Positions 17,308-26,510 of a stretch of DNA of 60,865 bases are shown in pieces (positions within the stretch are counted from its first letter, which is position 1; the number at the start of each line of letters is the position of its first letter). The stretch is from Akkermansiaceae bacterium (GTDB lineage Bacteria > Verrucomicrobiota > Verrucomicrobiia > Verrucomicrobiales > Akkermansiaceae). The notes under the pieces are model-generated. The model saw only the letters and a program-made list of their open reading frames with translations. It searched no databases and had not been told where the DNA came from. The position numbers were made by a program, and so were the translations under genes. Where the stretch lies: contig JAIPKB010000006.1 of assembly GCA_021733795.1 (NCBI GenBank), positions 1 to 60,865 of the forward strand, given 5' to 3'.

Positions 17308-18492
17308 ATGATCCATCCCCTTGGTTCCTTCCCCCGCTTCGGCCATCAGGAAAGATGGGCCAGGGAGCGTCGCGTCCGTGCCATAGCCAATTCCATTCTG
17401 ACGCGGCAGGCGAATGCGGAATACAACCTGCACAAGGAAATCGCCTTCCACGACCTTCTGCAGCGCCTCGCGCAGGGCATGCATGCACTCTCTGACAAGG
17501 GCGAGAGGCAGATCGCTGAGCTCACCGCCAGACTGGATGCCGTCCGTCGGCACCACGAGGCGGGCAGGCGGGTTTACTTCGGTAAACTGGCCGGGCTCCT
17601 GCTTGATTACTGCGAGGTCACCGGCTCACACCCCGAACTGCGGGAGATGAGCCGTGACCACCTCAAGCGGACGGTGGAGAACCTCGCCTTCATGCACATG
17701 CAGGGGAGCCCATCCTCCGGAATTTCTACAACCCATCCCAGTCAGAATGAAGCCGCTCCGTCCCATCCCCATGTCTTGACACCCGTGAAGACCGCTGTTC
17801 AAAATCTGATAGTCGGCATGGCAGGATATACATCTTCCATCAAGTCGATCGCGGACCTGCCGCCCGGCAAGCTGGTCGAATCTTTCCAGCGCGTGCGACC
17901 CAAGGTCACGCTTACGGCCGAGGAGGCGCGTCATGCGATTGGCAAGATGTTCCGGGGCGCGACACTCATGAAGTATGCTCTGGGGTGGAAACAACCGACG
18001 GTGGGTTCCGTGGGAAAATCCGCCCCGGTGCGCGGGCTGCAGTGGCGGCTGGTGATGGCCTACAGCGTATACGAGCAGATCGAGAACGCGGTCTTCGGGG
18101 AAGAATGTCATTCAAAGCCGCCGCGCAAGGACGCTCTATCCAGCATCCGCGTCCGGCAACGACTGCCGGGACCGGTGCTGAGCCAGCGGGAAATGGAGCG
18201 CATCGAGCGGCGCGAGGCCGCGGCCGACGAACTGTGCGAGTTTCTCGGTGTGCGGGAACCCCTGCGCAACCGCTTCACCGCATGGCTGCTGGGGCATCAG
18301 CTCGACGGCGAATGCGACACCGCCCGCAGCCTCTTCATCATCGCCCAACTCCGGCACTTGGCGGCTCACGGGGCCCTTTCCGCGGACCGCGCCGGCAAGC
18401 TCGGTCTCGCCCCTGGTTTCTCCGCAGTTCCTCCGGTTCTTCACGAAATGACCGGGGCGCTTCCACCAACACTGTTTCCCAACCAAAACTGA
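17308..18492 (+). CDS. hypothetical helical protein (394 aa)
   Basis: It starts MIHPLGSFPRFGHQERWARE, 11 bases after the preceding gene's stop. The N-terminal third is a long helical or coiled-coil region (HKEIAFHDLLQRLAQGMHAL, DKGERQIAELTARLDAVRRH). The remainder is predominantly helical. A segment at about residues 155-330 (TAVQNLIVGMAG..., GATLMKYALGWK, YSVYEQIENAVFG) may form a second domain. No catalytic motif or signal peptide is found. It ends 5 bases before the large LRR gene and is probably co-transcribed with it. Confidence 0.6.
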   Translation: MIHPLGSFPRFGHQERWARERRVRAIANSILTRQANAEYNLHKEIAFHDLLQRLAQGMHALSDKGERQIAELTARLDAVRRHHEAGRRVYFGKLAGLLLDYCEVTGSHPELREMSRDHLKRTVENLAFMHMQGSPSSGISTTHPSQNEAAPSHPHVLTPVKTAVQNLIVGMAGYTSSIKSIADLPPGKLVESFQRVRPKVTLTAEEARHAIGKMFRGATLMKYALGWKQPTVGSVGKSAPVRGLQWRLVMAYSVYEQIENAVFGEECHSKPPRKDALSSIRVRQRLPGPVLSQREMERIERREAAADELCEFLGVREPLRNRFTAWLLGHQLDGECDTARSLFIIAQLRHLAAHGALSADRAGKLGLAPGFSAVPPVLHEMTGALPPTLFPNQN

Positions 18493-18497
18493 AAACC

Positions 18498-21400
18498 ATG
18501 AGCAATGACACTGACTATCGTCTGGAATTCAGCCACGAATCAATCGACTACCTAATGGAGGTCCTGAATTACCTCAAGGCAAAGAAGGAACGCTGGGACA
18601 AGGCCCAGCAGGAGGGCAAGGATGCTTACGCTTTGATGGAAGAGTTGGGACTGGAAAAGCCAAACGAAGTGGTGTGCTGGGGGTTTGAGGTCATTGGTGT
18701 GACGGTCGGTTTGAGCGCAAGGGCGAATGAAAATGCCTCCAATCTTCCGATTTCGGGCAGCGAAGGAGAACTCGCAGACCTTCAGGAAAAGTTCCCGGAG
18801 TTGAACATCGGCGGAAACTACGAGAACGAATATACATGCGGGGTTATTCTCAGTTATGAGAAAGTCCCTGAACACAGCTTCGACGACGAGGATACAAGGC
18901 AGGAAGACGAGGAAGATTGGTTTGAATCTGATGAGGAATTGTCAGGAAAGAGGATTGATCTGGAACTAGCTCAGCGGTTTCTGGCCGACCCGGGGAGCAT
19001 CACTGTTCAGAATTACACTAGAATCGATGACGATGCAGCCGAATCCCTCTCCAAGCATCAGGGGTATCTTGACCTCGTCAGCCTGACCGAGCTGTCCGAC
19101 GCAGCAGCCGAATCCCTCTCCAAGCATCAGGGGGGGCTTGAGCTCGAAGGCTTGACCGAGCTGTCGGACGCAGCAGCCGAATCCCTCTTCAAGCATCAGG
19201 GGGCTCTTAACCTCGACGGCTTGATCGGGTTGTCGGATGCGGCAGCCGAATCCCTCTCCAAGCATCGGGATGATTTTTTTAGTCTTAGAAGATTGACCCA
19301 GCTGTCGGATGCGGCAGCCGAATCCCTCTCCAAGTTTCAGGGGGAACTCCACCTCCAAGGCTTGACCGGAATTTCGGATGCGGCTGCAGAATCCCTGTCC
19401 AAAATTCGAGGGTTTCTAGATCTTAACGGTCTCACCATACTATCGAATACCGCAGCCAGATCTTTATCGAAGCATCTAGGAGGGCTTTATCTTGGAGGTC
19501 TTACCGAGTTGTCAAATGACTGCGCAAAAGCCCTCTCTAAGCACCGGGGAGAACTGAGGTTGCCCGATGAAATTGATTTGTCGGATGCGGCTGCTGCTGC
19601 GCTCGCAACCAAGAAAGGAACTATCAATGAAAAAAATCCAGCAGAATGGGTGGCTTCCCTCAGACTCTACGAGGTGGATGCTGATCTAGAAGACGTGGAC
19701 GATTCAGATGAATCTGATGAGGAATTGTCTGGAGGAAGGATTGATCTGGAACTCGCTCAGCGGTTTCTGGCTGACTCTGGTAGTATTGCTCTTCATTCTT
19801 GCACCGGGATCGATGACGACGCTGCCGAGGCTCTCTCGAAGGATGGCGACGCTTTTCTTGTGCTCAGCGACCTGACCGGCCTGACCGAGTTGTCGGATGC
19901 AGCAGCCGAATCCCTCTCCAAGCTGGAGGGGTGGCTACGACTCGACGGCTTGACCGAGCTCTCGGATGCGGCCGCAGAATCCCTCTCCAGGTTTCAGGAT
20001 CGCCTTGACCTCAACGGCTTGACCGAGCTCTCGGATGCGGCAGCCGAATCCCTCTCCAAGCTTCAGGGGAGTCTTCAGCTCAACGGCTTAACCGAGCTGT
20101 CGGATGCGGCAATCGAATCCCTCTCCAAGCATGAATCCCTCTCCCATCGTCAGGGGTGGCTTGACCTCGACGGCTTGACCGAGTTGTCGGATGCGGGAGC
20201 CGAATCCCTCTCCAAGCATCGGGGTCCTCTTGGACTCAGAGGCCTGACTGAACTGTCGGATGCAGCAGCCGAGTCCCTCTTCATTAAGTATCAGGGCGAT
20301 CTTTGCATCCCCAACCTGACCGGGCTTTCTGATACAGCAGCCGAGTCCCTCTCCCGGTCTTGTGGCGATCTTTGGCTCGACGGCTTGACCGAGCTTACGG
20401 ACGCGGCCGCGGAATCGCTTTCCAAGCATCAGGGTAAGCATGCGATCTTCGACCATCAGGGTTGTCTTAGGCTCAACGGCTTGACCGAGCTTACGGATGC
20501 GGCAGCCGAATCCCTCTCCAAACACAAGGGGATTCTTGAGCTCAACGGCTTGACCGAGCTTAGGGATGCGGCCGCCGAATCCTTCTCCAAACTTAAAGGA
20601 CACCTTTACCTCAGTGGCTTGAGCGAACTCTCGGATGCGGCCGCCGAATCCTTGTCCAAGCATCAGGGGTCGCTTGGCCTCAACGGCCTGACCGAACTGT
20701 CGGATGCTGCAGCCGAATCCCTCTCCAAGCATCAGGGATGCCTGTATCTACCCGATGCAATGCATCTCTCGGATGAGGCGGAGGCATTGCTCGATGCCCA
20801 GTCCGAGCTGTCGGATGCTGAAACCAAAAAATATGGGTTTTTTCCTGAGCTCCGCGGCCTGACCAAACTGTCGGATACGGAAGCCGAAGCCCTCTCCAGC
20901 CATAAGGGGAGCCTTTATCTGACTGATCTGACGGAACTGTCGGATTCGGTAGCCGAGTCCCTTTCCAAGCATCATGGGGGTCTTGAGCTCAATGGACTAA
21001 CTGAGCTATCGGATTCGGTAGCCGAGTCCCTTTCCAAGCATCATGGGGGTCTTGAGCTCAACGGCCTGACTGAACTCTCGAATACCGCCGCAGAATCCCT
21101 TTCCAAGGTTCAGGGGGATCTTGAGCTCAACGGTCTGACCGAACTCTCGAATATCGCTGCGGAATCCCTCTCCAAGCATCATGGGAGGCTTGGGCTCAAC
21201 GGCCTGACCGAACTCTCGAATATCGCTGCGGAATCCCTCTCCAAGCATCATGGGAGGCTTGATCTCGAAGGCTTGACCGAGTTGTCGGATGCGGCCGTCA
21301 AATCTCTCTTAAAGTATTGGGGGCGAATCTCGCTCAACGGACTGACCGGGCTGTCGGATTCGGCAGCCGAATTTCTCTCTAATCATCAGGGTAGTCTTGA

Positions 21401-22202
21401 TCTCAGCGCGCTCGCCATGCTATCGAACGCGGGAGCCGAATCCCTGTCCAAGCATCAAGGCACTCTTTATCTCAGCGGCTTGACTGCGTTGTCGGATGAG
21501 GCAGCAGAATCCCTGTCCAAGCATCAGGGCGATCTTTATCTCAGCGGCTTGACTGCGTTGTCGGATGCAGCAGCAGAATCCCTCTCCAAGTTTCAGGGAA
21601 GTCTAGAGCTGAATGGCCTGTCCGAGCTGTCTGATGCCGTAGCCGAATCCCTCTCCGAGCATCAGGGGTATCTAGGGCTTGTGGCTTTGACTGAACTGTC
21701 GAACGCAGCAGCAGAAGCTCTCTCTCGGCATGTGTGTCTTGGGTTAGACGGTGTGACCGAACTCTCGAATACGGCAGCCGAATCCTTCTCCAAGCATAGG
21801 GGCCAGCTTTGGCTCAGTGGCCTGACCGAGCTATCTGATGCGGCAGCAGAATCCCTGTCCAAGCATCAAGGCGATCTTTATCTCGGCGGCTTGACTACGT
21901 TGTCGGATGAGGCAGCAGAATCCCTGTCCAAGCATCGGGGCGATCTCATTCTCAGCGGCTTGACTGCGTTGTCGGATGAGGCAGCAGAATCCCTGTCCAA
22001 GCACCGCAACAATCTCTATCTCTACGGCCTGACCGCGTTGCCGGATGTCGCGGCCGAATCCCTCTCCAAGCATCAGGGCGATCTGCATCTCAACGACTCG
22101 ATTAATATTTCATGTGATGCCGCTGAGTTGCTCGCCAATAAGGAAGGGCCAATTAACGATCAAGATCCCGAGGATTGGGTGGCTTGGTGGCAGCTACAAT
22201 GA
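18498..22202 (+). CDS. giant 23-residue LRR protein, two modules
   Basis: The 1234-residue product has an N-terminal domain of about 140 residues (MSNDTDYRLEFSHESIDYLM, GVILSYEKVPEH) and an acidic linker. Module 1 (about 151-390) opens with the cap RIDLELAQRFLADPGSI..IDDDAAESLSKH and ends in AAAALATKKGTINEKNPAEW. Module 2 starts with the same cap at about residue 414 and runs to the end (GPINDQDPEDWVAWW). Together there are roughly 40-45 repeats of LSDAAAESLSKHQG.L.L.GLTE, 69 bp each, some adjacent copies identical in DNA. No secretion signal is visible. Likely a large curved binding scaffold; ligand unknown. Confidence 0.8.
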   Translation: MSNDTDYRLEFSHESIDYLMEVLNYLKAKKERWDKAQQEGKDAYALMEELGLEKPNEVVCWGFEVIGVTVGLSARANENASNLPISGSEGELADLQEKFPELNIGGNYENEYTCGVILSYEKVPEHSFDDEDTRQEDEEDWFESDEELSGKRIDLELAQRFLADPGSITVQNYTRIDDDAAESLSKHQGYLDLVSLTELSDAAAESLSKHQGGLELEGLTELSDAAAESLFKHQGALNLDGLIGLSDAAAESLSKHRDDFFSLRRLTQLSDAAAESLSKFQGELHLQGLTGISDAAAESLSKIRGFLDLNGLTILSNTAARSLSKHLGGLYLGGLTELSNDCAKALSKHRGELRLPDEIDLSDAAAAALATKKGTINEKNPAEWVASLRLYEVDADLEDVDDSDESDEELSGGRIDLELAQRFLADSGSIALHSCTGIDDDAAEALSKDGDAFLVLSDLTGLTELSDAAAESLSKLEGWLRLDGLTELSDAAAESLSRFQDRLDLNGLTELSDAAAESLSKLQGSLQLNGLTELSDAAIESLSKHESLSHRQGWLDLDGLTELSDAGAESLSKHRGPLGLRGLTELSDAAAESLFIKYQGDLCIPNLTGLSDTAAESLSRSCGDLWLDGLTELTDAAAESLSKHQGKHAIFDHQGCLRLNGLTELTDAAAESLSKHKGILELNGLTELRDAAAESFSKLKGHLYLSGLSELSDAAAESLSKHQGSLGLNGLTELSDAAAESLSKHQGCLYLPDAMHLSDEAEALLDAQSELSDAETKKYGFFPELRGLTKLSDTEAEALSSHKGSLYLTDLTELSDSVAESLSKHHGGLELNGLTELSDSVAESLSKHHGGLELNGLTELSNTAAESLSKVQGDLELNGLTELSNIAAESLSKHHGRLGLNGLTELSNIAAESLSKHHGRLDLEGLTELSDAAVKSLLKYWGRISLNGLTGLSDSAAEFLSNHQGSLDLSALAMLSNAGAESLSKHQGTLYLSGLTALSDEAAESLSKHQGDLYLSGLTALSDAAAESLSKFQGSLELNGLSELSDAVAESLSEHQGYLGLVALTELSNAAAEALSRHVCLGLDGVTELSNTAAESFSKHRGQLWLSGLTELSDAAAESLSKHQGDLYLGGLTTLSDEAAESLSKHRGDLILSGLTALSDEAAESLSKHRNNLYLYGLTALPDVAAESLSKHQGDLHLNDSINISCDAAELLANKEGPINDQDPEDWVAWWQLQ

Positions 22203-22247
22203 AAATCAGAGCCGGACCGCCAAAACGGAGCCAGGGGCATAATTAGG

Positions 22248-22679
22248 TTGAGGTGGTGTTCGGGTTACTGCGGCACGACCGGCCCGGTCTTCGTCTATAA
22301 TGCGGGATTCGAAAACGGAGTCATGCGGGGGCTTGCCGAGCGCTTCCCTCGCCTCAGCCCGGACTTGCTGACCATCGTCGATCGGGTCGTCGACCTCCTG
22401 CCGATCGCGCGAAACCGTTACTACCACCCCGACCAACACGGCAGTTGGAGCATCAAGGCCGTCCTCCCTGCGGTCTGCCCGGATCTCGCCTATGACTCGC
22501 TCGACGGAGTGCAGCACGGCCAGGCAGCTCAAGGAGCCTTCCTCGAAGCCATGACTTCCGGAACCACTCCGGAACGCAAGACCGAGATCGAACGGCAACT
22601 CCTCGCTTATTGTAAGCTAGACACCCTGGCCATGGTCCGGTTGTGGAGGTTCTTCAGCGGGCGGAATGACGGGCACTGA
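22248..22679 (+). pseudogene. DUF2779 protein, C-terminal fragment
   Basis: The open frame reads GPVFVYNAGFENGVMRGLAE, VDLLPIARNRYYHP, GSWSIKAVLPAVCPDLAYDS, and ERQLLAYCKLDTLAMVRLW. This is the RNase-H-like C-terminal domain of DUF2779 proteins (VYN..FE, SIK.VLPA, YC..DT.AMV). Intact members are about 500 or more residues with an N-terminal PD-(D/E)XK domain; only about the last 140 are left. Confidence 0.7.
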
Positions 22680-22755
22680 GCGCAATGGCTCCGTCGAGGA
22701 ATCCATTGGCCATGCCAAACAGATTGTTTGCGATTGCCTTCCCACCACCTCGACC

Positions 22756-23391
22756 CTACGGCTCAAGCACGTAATCGATCAGCATATTGCTCAGCCAATG
22801 GTCCATCAGCACATCCACAGCCACAATCTGGTAGATTGCCACAATGCACCAGAAGACGATCAGGTAGGAAACCTTCGAGCACTTGTGCCGCTGTTGCCTT
22901 TGGGCCAGGAACGCCCCCGGCCAGCCGCCGAGCAGTTCGGCCAGGTGCAGCGAGTTCTCAGCGATACGCCATCTACCGGCAAGAGCCTGTTGTTTGTCGT
23001 GCGCATACATCCAGAAGGTGAGCACCGAAATCATCACCATGGATCCCGGCGCCACCCACAGCGGAAACGGCAACATGAGCATCGCCAGCCCGGGCAGCAG
23101 CAACAGGCCGACCAGCAACACCCAGGCTCCCAATCCCACGCGCCCGCCTGATTTCACAAAAGTCACCTGCGTGGCACAGTTCCTGCCTTTCGGATCGACC
23201 CCCAGAATAAACGTGACTTCCTCCCCCAACTGCGGTCTGCGCTCCGCTCGGTTGAATTCCTTGATGTGCAGAAACCACAGCTTGCCACCCGACTTCACCC
23301 AGCCGTAGCCCTTGGCATCCTCCCATTGCGAAATCGTCCCCACCCGCCTTGTCGGGGTCTGGATTGGTTCAAATTGAATCTCTGCCGACAT
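22756..23391 (-). CDS. cold-shock domain plus DUF1294 membrane protein
   Basis: The 211-residue product starts MSAEIQFEPIQTPTRRVGTI. A cold-shock-like OB fold covers about residues 15-75 (GTISQWEDAKGYGWVKSGGK, WFLHIKEF, LGEEVTF.LG.DPKGR.A). Two to four hydrophobic segments and the DUF1294 signature follow (AHDKQQALAGRWRIAEN, LHLAELLGGWPGAFLAQ, H...K.SY...F). It probably binds nucleic acid and anchors in the inner membrane. The CSD-DUF1294 fusion is widespread in bacteria. Upstream codons to 23454 are open but less likely coding. Confidence 0.85.
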   Translation of the reverse strand: MSAEIQFEPIQTPTRRVGTISQWEDAKGYGWVKSGGKLWFLHIKEFNRAERRPQLGEEVTFILGVDPKGRNCATQVTFVKSGGRVGLGAWVLLVGLLLLPGLAMLMLPFPLWVAPGSMVMISVLTFWMYAHDKQQALAGRWRIAENSLHLAELLGGWPGAFLAQRQQRHKCSKVSYLIVFWCIVAIYQIVAVDVLMDHWLSNMLIDYVLEP

Positions 23392-23833
23392 GCTGACCTT
23401 TTCTAGCTCTCTTGACCACCTGATCAAGCCGCAAGTTCTCCACCCCCGCCACACATAGCCTCAATCCCCCGTTGGGCCGGAAAAATTGCCCACCGGTCTA
23501 CATCCCATCGGAAACACCCCCGGATTTGATTGACGAACTGCGCTGACCCGGGCAGTGACGCCAGATGAAATCGCCCAGATCCTACGTCAGTCTCAGCACC
23601 GTGGGCTCGGGGATGCGGGCAAATTCCACCACCTTTTGGGTCTCACCCTCGCTCACAGGCACAAAATCGTTGTGGCCAACTCGCCGCGGATCTGACGAAA
23701 CGCCCCGCCACGGTGGGCTGCATCGTCCTGCGGCCCACGCACGGCGAGCAGGCATCGGTCGGGCCGGTAATCCGATGGTCGCCAAATCGTAGGTGGACAC
23801 GAGGTGGAATGACGAATGGCGAACGGCCGGAAA
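23392..23833. other. intergenic, no gene recognised
   Basis: A minus-strand stretch at about 23582-23680 (SEGETQKVVEFARIPEPTVL) looks protein-like but has no plausible start or family. Otherwise nothing is supported. Confidence 0.35.
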
Positions 23834-24217
23834 TTAGCTTTCCCCTTTCACCATTAGATTTCTGACAATCTCAAAAGCTAGTCCCCTGGAGATCTTTTGC
23901 GGAATCTCCGCATGGGACGGGTAGTCTTCAAGAGGCACCGCTTCAACCGTGAGCGCGGTGGGATTGGCCGTGAAGGTCCTGCCGATTTCCGCCAAACGGC
24001 CGACATTGATGACCCCAATACGCTCCAAGGTGCGCTCAGGCGGCTTTTCCACCCGTTGACGGAACAGATCCCAAGTGTCTTCCAGAGGACAAATGGACAG
24101 GCGGCTGACAGATGTGCCGACCCCTTTGAAGAGGCTAGCGGACATTTCGCCGGTGGCCGGGTCGAATTGATCGGAGCAAATCGCTCGCGCTATGTCCTCC
24201 GATAAATCGATTGGCAT
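23834..24217 (-). CDS. hypothetical protein, third gene of TIGR04255 cluster
   Basis: The 127-residue product starts MPIDLSEDIARAICSDQFDP, 4 bases after the stop of the upstream gene. It contains SVSRLSICPLEDTWDLFRQR, LERIGVINVGRLAEIGRTF, TALTVEAVPLEDYPSHAEIP and ends IVRNLMVKGES. Tight spacing indicates translational coupling with the TIGR04255 gene and its partner. Family not recognised; codon use matches neighbours. Confidence 0.55.
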   Translation of the reverse strand: MPIDLSEDIARAICSDQFDPATGEMSASLFKGVGTSVSRLSICPLEDTWDLFRQRVEKPPERTLERIGVINVGRLAEIGRTFTANPTALTVEAVPLEDYPSHAEIPQKISRGLAFEIVRNLMVKGES

Positions 24218-24221
24218 TGGA

Positions 24222-24692
24222 TCATCGGGTAGTGAAGCGGTCGGCGATGATCTCGCCAATAAGACTGTTCTGGTGGATTTCCTCAATCCCGCTGCCCTCA
24301 ATGAATATCTCGAATTCGGACGGGCCGAATTCCATTTGGACAGACCGGCCTTCCGGATCGCGCCATGCCAGCTCGAAATGGCCGTCGCCGGTCAGGAACA
24401 AACTGGGTTTTGATGCGGGAGGAAATTCCAAGTATTCGAGAGCTTTGAACAATGCATCTTGGGATTTTGGTGAGACAGGGGCCTGCCCCTCGTCACCCCA
24501 CCTGCCGGAAAAGCACTGGCGGAAATACTGCCAGCGTCCCCAGCCGTTGATGCCCAGCTTGCGCGCGATCAGAGCCTCCCGGGCGGAATCACCAGGTGCG
24601 ACGATCCGATGGCGCGGCTTGGAGGAATCCTCCGTGCGGGAGGACAGCCACAGAGCCGTTTGGTAGGGCAAGACGGAATCGCAGAAGCTCAT
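24222..24692 (-). CDS. hypothetical partner of TIGR04255 protein
   Basis: The 156-residue product starts MSFCDSVLPYQTALWLSSRT, 13 bases after the TIGR04255 gene. Features are WGRWQYFRQCFSGRWGDEGQ, SLFLTGDGHFELAWRDPEGR, VQMEFGPSEFEIFIEG and IIADRF. The beta pattern resembles small proteins encoded beside TIGR04255 genes. The frame is open to 24881 but overlaps the upstream gene, so the internal ATG was chosen. Function unknown. Confidence 0.6.
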   Translation of the reverse strand: MSFCDSVLPYQTALWLSSRTEDSSKPRHRIVAPGDSAREALIARKLGINGWGRWQYFRQCFSGRWGDEGQAPVSPKSQDALFKALEYLEFPPASKPSLFLTGDGHFELAWRDPEGRSVQMEFGPSEFEIFIEGSGIEEIHQNSLIGEIIADRFTTR

Positions 24693-24705
24693 AGTCACCG
24701 AGGGA

Positions 24706-25449
24706 TTAGTCGTATATCGGAGCGAGACTGTCCAGAAAATCCGTCTTGAGGAGCCCGAAAAAAATTTCCTTGTTGCAGCGGTGGGCCTCCCCAAAGCGCA
24801 AGGCGGCATCGCCGAACACGTCGAATCCAGAGGCTTCCAGCCACACGTCGAGGTCGAGAATGCTGCCGCTGGCGATTTCATTCCCCCGCGTCACCATCGC
24901 TCCGTTGTTCAGGATCAGCCGGGCGGTGAGATCACCGCGCCGGAACACTGTCGCAAAGTTCATTTCCACCCCTGAAACACTTTGTTCGTTGGAGCGAATA
25001 TCGAGCACCAGGTTGGAGAAAATGTCTCCTTCGAAAAAGTCGATATACCGCATTCCAAGGCGTTCCCCCTCGTGGATGATGCCCGCCGGCTTGAGCCGTT
25101 CGAGCAACCAAGTGAGCTCATCTTGAATCCTCTCCCAGCCAGGATAGTCGCCAATAGTGAGCAGCGACACCACGCGCGGACCGAATTGGATGACAAACCC
25201 TTCGCCGATGAACCGCATCCGTGGGGAGTAGGTCAGCGCGGGATCCTTCCGGAAAAACTCTTCGGGCATGTTCGAAATGGGGAGCTTCTCGGACCGGGGA
25301 TAACGCTCCTTGATCTGGGTGTAGAGTAGGCCGGGCAAAAGCGCCCAGTCCTCACCCGTCACGAACCGGATTTCCATCACCGCTTCGAGAATCGGGCAGG
25401 GCGTGATGCGTGATGGTAGTCTGCCTAGCTTGGGAATGGGGAAGTCCAT
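24706..25449 (-). CDS. TIGR04255 family protein
   Basis: The 247-residue product reads CPILEAVMEIRFVTGEDWAL near the start, then YSPRMRFIGEGFVIQFGPRV, WERIQDELTWLLERLKPAGI, GMRYIDFFEGDIFSNLVLDI, and a late beta region with LEASGFDVFGDAALRFGEAH. This order (P..EAV.EI.F, RYID.F) is the TIGR04255 pattern, sporadically distributed and often in accessory or defence loci. Biochemical role unknown. It heads a three-gene operon. Confidence 0.75.
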   Translation of the reverse strand: MDFPIPKLGRLPSRITPCPILEAVMEIRFVTGEDWALLPGLLYTQIKERYPRSEKLPISNMPEEFFRKDPALTYSPRMRFIGEGFVIQFGPRVVSLLTIGDYPGWERIQDELTWLLERLKPAGIIHEGERLGMRYIDFFEGDIFSNLVLDIRSNEQSVSGVEMNFATVFRRGDLTARLILNNGAMVTRGNEIASGSILDLDVWLEASGFDVFGDAALRFGEAHRCNKEIFFGLLKTDFLDSLAPIYD

Positions 25450-25497
25450 GGAGTGGGAACGATAAATGACAAATTCAAAATGACAAACGAAGAGTTT

Positions 25498-26430
25498 CTA
25501 ATTTGACTCGTAGGAAATCTCGATCAGGTGCTTGGCCTTTTCGATGTCGGCCTTTGTGCTGAGGGTGAGTTCGAGGTTGCCGGTGCCAAAGTGATTGATA
25601 GCGGTGACATTTCGGGAGAACCCGGTCTCTACAACGGAATCGGGATCGGGATGCTTGACGAATACGAGCAACTTCCTGGACTTAGTGTGGACTTCCACAC
25701 AGGCAAAATTCTTCAGGCGGCGAAATGCGAAGTAGAGCTTGAGAGTCTTCATCTCCACGTCGTCGCCCATTTCAAGAATCATCGACTTGAGCGTGTCGAA
25801 CCGATCAGACAATTCCGTGTCCGCTTGTTCGAGGTATTCGGAAACGGTCTTGTAACTGCCGGCTTTGGGAGCCACGCCACCACCGGTGCCAGAGCCCGTG
25901 CCGCCACCATTGCCCGGCGTCGGGGCAGTGGTGCGGTTGATGAGATCCAGGGCGAGGAGGTCGTCGCCATACCTGGCGTAGCGGATGAGCTCGATGTTGC
26001 GCTGCATCTGGCCGACGGCGTGGAGGTCGTATTTGGAGAAGTCGCCGGCTATGCAGAGCAGGCGCGGGCTGGTCCAGTCGATGTTCGTGGCCTTGTCGGC
26101 TCCGATCTTCTTGGTGACGAGAAGCTCGAAATCGCCGCGGTGGTCGAGAAGCCAGTCGAGGTAGAAGAGCCCTTGGTTGATGACGTTCGCGTTGGTCGCC
26201 TTCTTGTACTCGATGATCACGGGCGCGCCATTCTCGTCTATGCCAAGGGTGTCCATGCGCCCGGCGGTTTTCGGGCCGGTCGAGAATTCGGAAGCGAGAA
26301 AGGTGATCCCGAGGAAGGTATCGAGGTGTTTCTCGATGAGGCTTTGGAGGGATTTCTCCAGCGCCATCGAGGAAACGGTTAGCTCGGTGACGTGATCGGC
26401 TGAGAGTTTGAAGAGTTTGAGGTCGGGCAT
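25498..26430 (-). CDS. DUF5655/DUF91-type PD-(D/E)XK nuclease-like protein
   Basis: The 310-residue product has an N-terminal nuclease fold: ALEKSLQSLIEKHLDTFLGI, then GRMDTLGIDENGAPVIIEYK, where the aspartate and the E-Y-K are PD-(D/E)XK catalytic candidates. LLDHRGDFELLV follows. A Gly-rich linker (GNGGGTGSGTGGG, about residue 172) leads to the DUF5655 domain (LSDRFDTLKSMILEMGDDVE, KLYFAFRRLKNFACVEVHTK). Similar genes occur near restriction systems. It lies 48 bases upstream of the TIGR04255 gene, same direction. Confidence 0.75.
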   Translation of the reverse strand: MPDLKLFKLSADHVTELTVSSMALEKSLQSLIEKHLDTFLGITFLASEFSTGPKTAGRMDTLGIDENGAPVIIEYKKATNANVINQGLFYLDWLLDHRGDFELLVTKKIGADKATNIDWTSPRLLCIAGDFSKYDLHAVGQMQRNIELIRYARYGDDLLALDLINRTTAPTPGNGGGTGSGTGGGVAPKAGSYKTVSEYLEQADTELSDRFDTLKSMILEMGDDVEMKTLKLYFAFRRLKNFACVEVHTKSRKLLVFVKHPDPDSVVETGFSRNVTAINHFGTGNLELTLSTKADIEKAKHLIEISYESN

Positions 26431-26510
26431 GGCGAGGAATGGTGAATGTAGAATTCAGAATGACGAATGGAAGAGTGGGGTTGAGTCGTTGGCAGGAAGT
26501 TTTCTTGGGC

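Noticed and set aside
19050-22000. CRISPR-like regular repeats
   Set aside because: The 69-bp repeats are in frame, code for leucine-rich repeats and have no unique spacers of constant length.
24692-24881. Longer start for the TIGR04255 partner gene
   Set aside because: The extension overlaps the upstream TIGR04255 gene by almost 180 bases; the ATG at 24692 fits operon spacing.
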